Positions 1 to 6,029 of a DNA stretch of 7,253 nucleotides are shown one piece after another. The position numbers were made by a program, and so were the translations under genes. The stretch covers positions 1 to 7,253 of the forward strand of contig JAPOIQ010000054.1 of NCBI GenBank assembly GCA_029978815.1, read 5' to 3'. The notes beneath the pieces were generated by a model. That model saw only the letters and a list, made by a program, of their open reading frames with translations, ran no database searches and was not told the DNA's origin. The DNA comes from a bacterium. Lineage in GTDB: Bacteria > Actinomycetota > Acidimicrobiia > Acidimicrobiales > Ilumatobacteraceae. Numbering within the stretch: the first letter of the stretch is position 1; each line of letters starts with the position of its first letter.

Positions 1-2145
1 GCTCACCACGGTTTCGTTCCCATTGGACCTCGCTTTGCCCGCCACCCAATTGCAATCGACACTGTGCGATATGTAGGCGAGCCAATTGCTCTCGTCATTG
101 CAGAACATCGCGCTGCGGCGGCAGATGCAGCGCAACTTGTGTGGGCAGATATCGACGTGTTGCCGTCGGTGACAGACCTCGAGGCTGCGGTATCTGATGG
201 CGCTCCGACCGTTTTCGACGGCGATGACGGAAACCTTGCGTTTATCGAAGTTAGCGACGCCCCCATCGATCTCGACGCAATCTCAGACACAGTCGTACGT
301 GGCACGTACATCAACCAGCGGGTCGTCGTTGGCTCGATGGAACCCGATGCGTGCCTCGCAGAGCCAGCCACAGTGAACACTAAATTCACACTCTGGGCCT
401 CAACCCAGATGCCGCATATGTTGCGCGACCAACTCGCAGCAGCGATGTCGATGGACCGCGATGCCGTTCGGGTCCGCACGCCCGCGGTAGGCGGAGGGTT
501 CGGCGGAAAAGCTGGGCTCCATCACGAATACACCGCAATTGCTGCCGCAGCCCGTCATCTCAATCGCCCAGTGCTCTGGGCGCCATCACGCTCCGAGGAC
601 ATGCTGACAATGCCACATGGCCGAGGACAGGTGCAGTGGGCCGAGGCCGGGTTCGATTCTGGCGGTGTGCTGACCGGCTTTCGGTTCAGAGTGCTCGGAG
701 ACGCCGGTGCTTACCCGACAGTTGGAGCAGCGCTCGTGGGAGGAACACGCCGAATGGCTCCAGGCACGTACGCGGTGCCTGCATTCCAAGCCCACGCGAT
801 CAGCGCAACAACGAATACGACATGTGTCGGCGCCTACCGCGGTGCTGGACGACCAGAAGCAACAGCCATGGTCGAACGCCTCTTGGACCAAGCTGCGCAC
901 GAGTTAGAGATCGATCCCATCGAGCTGCGCCGTCGAAACCTTCTTGGCGACGATGTGTTCCCCTTCACCACACCTACCGGAAACACTTACGACTCTGGCC
1001 GCTATCTTCACACGCTCGAAACGGCCGCCAATCTCGCTAACTACGAGTCATTGCGGCAGGAACAAGCGGAGCGGAGGGCTCGAGGAGATCGCAATCAACT
1101 TGGCATCGGTATCGCCAGTTACGTCGAGATCACTGCGGGAGGAAGTTCAGAAGAATATGCAGCAGTCACTGTTCACGCTGATGGCTCCGCCACCATCGCA
1201 GCCGGTACGGCAGCTCACGGCCAAGGACATGCCACCTCTTACGCGATGATCGTGTCTGCCGCCACCGGTATTCCGATCGATCGAATTACGCATGTCGATG
1301 GTGACACCGATCTGCTTCCCCGAGGCGGCGGAACCGGAGGGTCGCGGTCGCTTCAGCTTGGAGGGTCGGCAGTCGTGGGAGCACGAGACGCTGTGATCGA
1401 ACAAGCTCGAACGATTGCTGCCCAACAACTTGAAGCTGATCTCGCAGATGTTGTGATCGATGTCGACAACGGACGCTTTCACGTCGCCGGGGTCCCGGCA
1501 ACCGTCCTCACCTGGTCAGATATTGCTCAGCAGGCCGAAGCAGACGGGTCACAACTTTCCGCTGACCACGTCTTTAATCAAAAAGGAGCAACATTCCCAT
1601 TAGGCGCTCACGTTTCTGTCGTTGATGTTGACACTGAAACAGGACAAGTCACGATTGTCCGCCATATCGCTGTCGACGACTGCGGGACAGTCCTCAACCC
1701 GGTGATTGTTGAAGGTCAACAGCATGGAGGAATTGCATCTGGCGTAGGCCAGGCCCTCTACGAAGAGGTGAGATTCGATAGCGATGGCAACCCTCTGACT
1801 GCGAACTTTGCCGACTATGGACTGCCAGCAGCGTCAGAAATGCCATCGTTCGATGTTCACTCCACCGAGACACCATCGCCGCTTAACCCGCTCGGCGCGA
1901 AAGGCATCGGCGAAGCATCAACAATTGGGAGCACCCCTGCCATCCAAAACGCTGTCATTGACGCTCTCAGCCATCTAGGTGTTCGTCATATTGATATGCC
2001 GTGCACGCCAGAGCGCGTCTGGAAGGCAATTCAGAACCCGCAAGACCCATGGCGGGAACCTCCGGCAGTGTTCGCAACAATTGCCGCACAACGGGCCACA
2101 CCGACGAGTGATGAAGCGGTCGACGAGGCAGCAGACGGCATCTGA
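1..2145 (+). CDS. Xanthine dehydrogenase family molybdopterin-binding (large) subunit, CoxL form II-like, 5' partial
   Basis: This is the catalytic large subunit of a molybdenum hydroxylase, which normally works with an FAD subunit and a 2Fe-2S subunit in the cytoplasm to hydroxylate or oxidise a small substrate. The reading frame is open from base 1 (714 codons in the window). The family usually has about 750-810 residues, so roughly 60-90 N-terminal residues lie outside; the ATG at 64 is internal, because conserved sequence (VRYVGEPIALVIAE) runs straight across it. Numbering from base 1, I see the cofactor motif GGGFGGK at 164-170, the active-site loop AYRGAGR at 278-284, HGQGH at 406-410, and KGIGEAS with the catalytic base Glu at 638. 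The AYRGAGR loop lacks the Cu-binding Cys of form I CO dehydrogenase (AYxCSFR), so genuine CO oxidation is unlikely and the substrate is unknown. After the usual C-terminal end (PERVWKAI) there is a non-conserved, Ala/Asp/Glu-rich tail of about 35 residues. It is probably the first visible gene of the plus-strand operon. Confidence 0.93.
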   Translation, partial: AHHGFVPIGPRFARHPIAIDTVRYVGEPIALVIAEHRAAAADAAQLVWADIDVLPSVTDLEAAVSDGAPTVFDGDDGNLAFIEVSDAPIDLDAISDTVVRGTYINQRVVVGSMEPDACLAEPATVNTKFTLWASTQMPHMLRDQLAAAMSMDRDAVRVRTPAVGGGFGGKAGLHHEYTAIAAAARHLNRPVLWAPSRSEDMLTMPHGRGQVQWAEAGFDSGGVLTGFRFRVLGDAGAYPTVGAALVGGTRRMAPGTYAVPAFQAHAISATTNTTCVGAYRGAGRPEATAMVERLLDQAAHELEIDPIELRRRNLLGDDVFPFTTPTGNTYDSGRYLHTLETAANLANYESLRQEQAERRARGDRNQLGIGIASYVEITAGGSSEEYAAVTVHADGSATIAAGTAAHGQGHATSYAMIVSAATGIPIDRITHVDGDTDLLPRGGGTGGSRSLQLGGSAVVGARDAVIEQARTIAAQQLEADLADVVIDVDNGRFHVAGVPATVLTWSDIAQQAEADGSQLSADHVFNQKGATFPLGAHVSVVDVDTETGQVTIVRHIAVDDCGTVLNPVIVEGQQHGGIASGVGQALYEEVRFDSDGNPLTANFADYGLPAASEMPSFDVHSTETPSPLNPLGAKGIGEASTIGSTPAIQNAVIDALSHLGVRHIDMPCTPERVWKAIQNPQDPWREPPAVFATIAAQRATPTSDEAVDEAADGI

Positions 2146-2178
2146 CAAATATCACCACTAACAGGCGATACGCGACCT

Positions 2179-2182
2179 AAGG
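2179..2182 (+). promoter_or_regulatory. Shine-Dalgarno site supporting the GTG start of the DoxX gene
   Basis: The bases AAGG lie 8 nt upstream of the GTG at 2191. This is the best ribosome-binding match in the 45 bp gap and supports the GTG rather than a later ATG as the start. I see no clear promoter in the gap. Confidence 0.55.
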
Positions 2183-2190
2183 TTTCCGCC

Positions 2191-2601
2191 GTGAACAACT
2201 TCATTTTTCTACTTGCCCGCATCGTTGTCATGGCAATTTTTGTGCAGTCTGCGTACAACCACCTCACAAAAGAGGCCATCGTCAACTACGCCCAGTTCAA
2301 AAAGATTCCAAATGCCCAACTCGCTGTACGACTCACAGGAGTGCTGTACATCGCAGGCTCGGCCGGAGTGATTCTTGGAATTTGGGGCGACCTCGCAGCA
2401 CTTCTCACCGCGCTGCTACTCCTCATCATCACGATCACGATGCACAACTTCTGGACCTTGGAAGATGCAGCCGCTAAAGGCACCGACCGATTGATGTTCA
2501 TGAAAAACCTGTCGATGATCGGCGGTCTCCTCGGCCTCGCCTGGGCATTCAGCAACGGTGGTGGACTCACCATCACCGAGGCCATCTGGCCAGCCAGCTG
2601 A
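2191..2601 (+). CDS. DoxX family integral membrane protein
   Basis: This is a small four-helix membrane protein of 136 residues, the usual size for the DoxX/DoxD family. Hydrophobic segments lie at about residues 4-22, 45-64, 67-86 and 107-121. Family hallmarks are visible: an arginine early in helix 1 (R10), then FVQSAYNHL, the MHNFW motif at 84-88 after helix 3, and FMKNLSMIGGLLGLAW at the start of helix 4. Translation starts at GTG 2191, which has an AAGG ribosome-binding site; the first residues run directly into helix 1 with no separate signal peptide. DoxX proteins have been linked to quinone-dependent oxidation (the archaeal thiosulfate:quinone oxidoreductase subunit) and to thiol redox stress in mycobacteria, but most, including this one, have no assigned function. 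Its position 45 bp after the Mo hydroxylase and 42 bp before a CoA-transferase suggests co-transcription. A link to electron transfer from the hydroxylase is conceivable but is only inference. Confidence 0.9.
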   Translation: MNNFIFLLARIVVMAIFVQSAYNHLTKEAIVNYAQFKKIPNAQLAVRLTGVLYIAGSAGVILGIWGDLAALLTALLLLIITITMHNFWTLEDAAAKGTDRLMFMKNLSMIGGLLGLAWAFSNGGGLTITEAIWPAS

Positions 2602-2617
2602 TCCGCTTCCATTTGTC

Positions 2618-2632
2618 GCCCGCTCATCGGGC
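2618..2632 (+). other. Small inverted repeat just upstream of the CoA-transferase ribosome-binding site
   Basis: GCCCG and CGGGC form a perfect 5 bp stem around the loop CTCAT. It lies in the 42 bp gap between the DoxX stop and the CoA-transferase start, directly abutting the AGGA ribosome-binding site at 2633-2636. There is no T-run after it, so it is not a good intrinsic terminator. It could modulate initiation or mRNA processing, or be chance. Confidence 0.25.
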
Positions 2633-2636
2633 AGGA
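2633..2636 (+). promoter_or_regulatory. Shine-Dalgarno site of the CaiB/BaiF CoA-transferase gene
   Basis: AGGA lies 7 nt before the ATG at 2644. Together with the conserved N-terminal motif beginning a few codons later, it fixes this start. Confidence 0.55.
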
Positions 2637-2643
2637 TGTCAAT

Positions 2644-3861
2644 ATGACAGCACCACTCGATGGCATCGTCGTTCTTGACTTCTCCCGTGTTCTCGCAGGT
2701 CCACATTGCGGTCGCGCTCTCGCCGACCTCGGCGCTCGCGTCATCAAAATTGAACCTCCAGCAGGCGACCTAACCCGCTTTTGTTACCCGCGTCGCAACT
2801 CGATCTCGAGTTACTTCGCTCAGCAAAACACCGGTAAAGACAACATCTCACTCGATCTCACAAAGCCGGAGGCCACCGACATCATCCTCGGGCTTGTCGA
2901 GCACGCAGATGTCGTCATCGAAAACTTTCGACCTGGCGTCATGAAACGGCTTGGCCTTGATTACGAGCGTCTCTCCGCGGTTCGCCCTGAACTTGTCTAC
3001 GCATCGTCAAATGGGTACGGCACCGGCACAAGTTGGGAGAAGCGCCGTGCGTACGCACCGGTGATTGGCGCGGAGACCGGGCTCATCAAATCTCAAGGCG
3101 ACGCTCGAGACGGCCGCTACTTCAACGACCGTCACTCACACGCAGATGTGTACACCGCTCTCGAACTCACCATCGCAGTGCTCGCTGGACTTAACCACCG
3201 CCACACCACCGGACGCGGCCAGCAGGTCGAAGTGACGATGGCACAAACCATGCTTTACGTAAACGAACATACACATGACGCGTTGTGGGATGAGCCAGTG
3301 CCAGAGGGAGTCATTCGGTCCTTCCAACCCGGCGATTATCAAGTCTTAGAACTCGGAGACGGGTCATCAATTATCGTCAGCGGCCACCCAGCAGAATCTG
3401 GAACGTTCGAGTACTTCATGCGCGCTATCGGCCGTGAAGACGCAATCGATGACCCACGGTTTGCCGACATCGCGAGCCGTCGCAAGAACCTCGCTGCTAT
3501 CAATCAGATGCTCGCCGACCACGCAAAGACCATCCCTGATGCGGTTGCCTACGAAGAAATCCTCTCGCAACACAGTCTCGCCGTCGGCCAGTTGCGTACC
3601 GTTCGTGAGTTTGCAGATTCTGAATGGTCTGTGGAAACCGGCGCAATCGTAGAAGTCTCCGATCGCGGAGATGGCGTAGTCAAGATCCCGCAGGCACCGT
3701 GGAAATTCAGTGACGGGCCGGACGTCGGCATCCATGGCACCCCGAGATACCGGGGTGAGGACAACCACGCCGTTCTTCACGAATTGCTAGGCCTCGACGA
3801 TGCGACCCTCGCGCAACTGGAAGAACGTGGTGTCCTCTCCTCGCATGTACCTCGTCGCTAG
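2644..3861 (+). CDS. CaiB/BaiF (class III) CoA-transferase
   Basis: This cytoplasmic enzyme moves CoA between carboxylic acids through an aspartyl-CoA thioester. At 405 residues it has the normal family length. It opens with the conserved N-terminal block LDFSRVLAGPHCGRALADLG at 11-30 and then VIKIEPPAGD at 33-42. The segments NTGKDNISLDL (62-72) and VIENFRPGVMKRLGLDY (91-107) are typical of the family. The catalytic aspartate is D168 (codon 3145-3147), matching Asp169 of formyl-CoA transferase. Its surroundings are HADVYTA rather than the common GDxxTG, so the residue before the aspartate is Ala instead of Gly. GRGQQVEVTMAQTML (190-204) is the usual segment after the active site. The start has an AGGA site, and the gene ends 3 bp before kynureninase. 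Substrates cannot be predicted within this family; context suggests a carboxylic acid arising in aromatic or amino-acid breakdown, possibly anthranilate-related, as inference only. Confidence 0.93.
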   Translation: MTAPLDGIVVLDFSRVLAGPHCGRALADLGARVIKIEPPAGDLTRFCYPRRNSISSYFAQQNTGKDNISLDLTKPEATDIILGLVEHADVVIENFRPGVMKRLGLDYERLSAVRPELVYASSNGYGTGTSWEKRRAYAPVIGAETGLIKSQGDARDGRYFNDRHSHADVYTALELTIAVLAGLNHRHTTGRGQQVEVTMAQTMLYVNEHTHDALWDEPVPEGVIRSFQPGDYQVLELGDGSSIIVSGHPAESGTFEYFMRAIGREDAIDDPRFADIASRRKNLAAINQMLADHAKTIPDAVAYEEILSQHSLAVGQLRTVREFADSEWSVETGAIVEVSDRGDGVVKIPQAPWKFSDGPDVGIHGTPRYRGEDNHAVLHELLGLDDATLAQLEERGVLSSHVPRR

Positions 3862-3864
3862 CCG

Positions 3865-5046
3865 ATGAACCCTGACGACCTGCTCAACCGAGCCTTCGAG
3901 CTCGATTCGGCTGATCCGCTTGCGCATTGGCGAGATCGCTTCGTCATTGACGATCCTGATCTGTCGTACCTCGATGGCAACTCGCTCGGCATGTTTCCTC
4001 GAACCACTGTCCATCGGATTCATGAAGTCATGAACGAGGAATGGGGATCGGGCCTTATTCGATCCTGGCGAAAATGGCTCGAACTACCGCTCATCGTCGG
4101 GAACGAACTTGCCCCCTTGCTTGGTGCTGACGATGGTGAGGTCGTGGTCCACGACTCAACGAGTGTGAACCTGCACCAGTTACTTCATGCCGCAGTTCGA
4201 CTTCGTCCCGAGCGGGCGCACATCGCAGTTGATGCTCACGAATTTCCGACCGACCGCTATGCCGTCGAAGCAATCGCTGCTGAGTACGGTCTGACGGTTA
4301 TCTCGCCAAAGGATGAATCTCTCGATGAACTTGACCTCAGTAATTGCTCGGTAGTTGTTCGCTCACTTATCGACTATCGCACCGCAGCAATCGCTGATCT
4401 CGATGGTTTCACCCACCGCGCCCGCCAAGAGGGTGCACTCGTCATTTGGGACCTCTCCCATGCCGTCGGTGCCATTGAACTCGACCTTCACGCAGCAGAC
4501 GTCGACATGGCGATCGGCTGCACCTACAAATACCTCAATGGTGGTCCCGGTGCGCCTGCCTTCTCCTATGTGCGTTCGAGTCTCATCTCCGACGTAGACC
4601 AGCCCATCCGGGGCTGGTTCGGACAGGATAATCAGTTCGCCATGGACGGAGCCTGGTCACCAAAGCCGGGCATTGGTCGCCTCATGATCGGGACCCCGTC
4701 GATCCTCGCTCTTGAAGCAGCACGATGCGGCATCGAGGTCTCAAGTGAGGCGGGCATGCCTGCGATTGCAGCGAAAGGTCGAGCGCTCACCGAATTTGCT
4801 CATGAGTGTTGCGATGAGATGGATCTTGAATCCGTATCACCGAGAGATGCATCAATGAGGGGGTCGCACATCGCAATTCGGCACCCCAACGCAAAAGAAC
4901 TCACCGAGCGACTTGAGCGCGAGCATTTGGTCATTGCCGATTATCGAGACCCTGATCTTGTTCGACTCGGGTGCTCGGCACTCACAACGCGATTCGGCGA
5001 CGTTGCCCGCGCCGTGACGCGACTCGCCGAAATGGTGCACCAGTAA
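3865..5046 (+). CDS. kynU: Kynureninase (L-kynurenine hydrolase)
   Basis: This PLP enzyme cleaves L-kynurenine to anthranilate and L-alanine, or 3-hydroxykynurenine to 3-hydroxyanthranilate, in tryptophan breakdown. It has 393 residues, slightly shorter than the usual 400-420. Diagnostic segments in order are YLDGNSLG (35-42), EEWGSGLIRSW (58-68), VVVHDSTSVNLHQLL (93-107), FPTD (127-130), WDLSHAVGA (195-203) and CTYKYLNGGPG (219-229). PLP contacts by analogy with Pseudomonas fluorescens kynureninase are S98, T99, F127, D196, H199, Y221 and W251, with K222 as the Schiff-base lysine. W68 and T277 match the bacterial, kynurenine-preferring enzyme (Trp64/Thr282) rather than the human residues that favour 3-hydroxykynurenine (His102/Asn333), so anthranilate is the likelier product. 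The ATG follows the CoA-transferase stop by 3 bp and has no evident ribosome-binding site, which points to translational coupling. No tryptophan dioxygenase or kynurenine formamidase gene lies in the window. Confidence 0.95.
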   Translation: MNPDDLLNRAFELDSADPLAHWRDRFVIDDPDLSYLDGNSLGMFPRTTVHRIHEVMNEEWGSGLIRSWRKWLELPLIVGNELAPLLGADDGEVVVHDSTSVNLHQLLHAAVRLRPERAHIAVDAHEFPTDRYAVEAIAAEYGLTVISPKDESLDELDLSNCSVVVRSLIDYRTAAIADLDGFTHRARQEGALVIWDLSHAVGAIELDLHAADVDMAIGCTYKYLNGGPGAPAFSYVRSSLISDVDQPIRGWFGQDNQFAMDGAWSPKPGIGRLMIGTPSILALEAARCGIEVSSEAGMPAIAAKGRALTEFAHECCDEMDLESVSPRDASMRGSHIAIRHPNAKELTERLEREHLVIADYRDPDLVRLGCSALTTRFGDVARAVTRLAEMVHQ

Positions 5047-5054
5047 TAGAGCGC

Positions 5055-6029
5055 CTAGCGGGCGAAGGCAGCCGCAATTCGGATCGCACCGCCATCTGCA
5101 ACATGTACTTGGCCTTCATCGACAAGTTTGATGAGATGAGAGAGCACAGATCGGGCCGCCACTTTATGGAGCTGCGGATTGACCTCGGCATACAACACTC
5201 GAACCATTTCTGGAACTGTTGACGGGCCATGCTCATCAATAAATGCGAGCACCTGACGCTCACGCTGAAGACGGTGCTCGACGAGCGCTCTCGAGTACTC
5301 CGCACCATCAGTCCGAGGCGGGCCATGTGTTGGCCACAAGGTCGCATCAGCGCGGTCAGCAACCTTGTGAAGCGACTCGATATACGCCGTCATTGATCCA
5401 TCTGGGGGCGAGACGACGGTCGTGCTCCAACCCATGATGTGGTCGCCAGTAAACAGGCTTGATGACTGCTCGAGGGAGAAACAACAGTGATTCGCCGTGT
5501 GCCCTGGTGTGGTCACGGCTTTCATCGTGATTCCTTTCCCATCGACCACAATCTCGCCGTCGGTCACTCGCTCGTCAGGCACGAAATCAACATCGGTTGA
5601 TTCCTCCATCTTCACCTCATTGTCCTCTTTCTCCTCTGACGGATCTGGTGGGACTGCGAGTTCTTCCTCACCCTCAAACATGCCTTCGGGTTCGTCAACC
5701 GTTTCATGCGGTCCAACAGCAAAGGTTGGCGCGCCGGTCTCCGCCTTCAACCATTCCGAAAGGGGGGAATGATCTGCGTGGCAGTGAGTGATGAGAATCG
5801 CTCGAACCCTCTCGCCTTTCAGTGCCGCAGCTAACGCGTCACGATGACTGTCGAGTCGAGGACCCGGATCGATGACTACGACATCCCCACTGCCAATGAT
5901 GTACGTACCAGTGCCTCGATAGGTGAACTTCGAGGGATTCTCGGCAATCACCCGACGAACATCGGGGGCAACTTGAACTGCCTCTCCATAGACAACGTCA
6001 TCGAGCGGGAGAAACTGCGGAGCGTTCAT
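5055..6029 (-). CDS. LACTB2-like MBL-fold metallo-hydrolase with C-terminal winged-helix domain
   Basis: This is a 324-residue cytoplasmic hydrolase of the metallo-beta-lactamase fold. The metal motif THCHADH spans 81-87 (H82, H84, D86, H87). Further ligands are H177 in TPGHT, D196 in TGDHIMGWST and H235 in WPTHG, so the full two-zinc set is present. The GDHIMGWSTTVVSPPDGSM region and a C-terminal winged helix (about 248-315) are typical of the LACTB2 group, whose human member is a mitochondrial endoribonuclease; bacterial relatives are often annotated simply as MBL-fold hydrolases. Residues 112-153 form an unusual acidic segment (19 Asp/Glu of 42) between the metal motif and H177. The ATG overlaps the upstream asparaginase stop by 4 bp (ATGA) and lacks a clear ribosome-binding site, so translation is probably coupled. 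The substrate could be RNA, a thioester or another ester; the sequence does not decide it. Confidence 0.92.
   Translation of the reverse strand: MNAPQFLPLDDVVYGEAVQVAPDVRRVIAENPSKFTYRGTGTYIIGSGDVVVIDPGPRLDSHRDALAAALKGERVRAILITHCHADHSPLSEWLKAETGAPTFAVGPHETVDEPEGMFEGEEELAVPPDPSEEKEDNEVKMEESTDVDFVPDERVTDGEIVVDGKGITMKAVTTPGHTANHCCFSLEQSSSLFTGDHIMGWSTTVVSPPDGSMTAYIESLHKVADRADATLWPTHGPPRTDGAEYSRALVEHRLQRERQVLAFIDEHGPSTVPEMVRVLYAEVNPQLHKVAARSVLSHLIKLVDEGQVHVADGGAIRIAAAFAR

Noticed and set aside
64..66. ATG at 64 as the start of the Mo hydroxylase gene
   Set aside because: Conserved family sequence is in frame both before and after it (VRYVGEPIA), and the frame is open to base 1, so the gene starts outside the window.
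3..479. A 158-codon open frame on the minus strand opposite the Mo hydroxylase gene
   Set aside because: The opposite strand encodes a strongly conserved protein throughout. The antisense translation is low-complexity and resembles no family I know, so it is a shadow frame.
2286..2747. A 153-codon minus-strand open frame spanning the DoxX and CoA-transferase genes
   Set aside because: It crosses two well-supported plus-strand genes, and its translation is Arg/Pro/Ser-rich with no recognisable domain.
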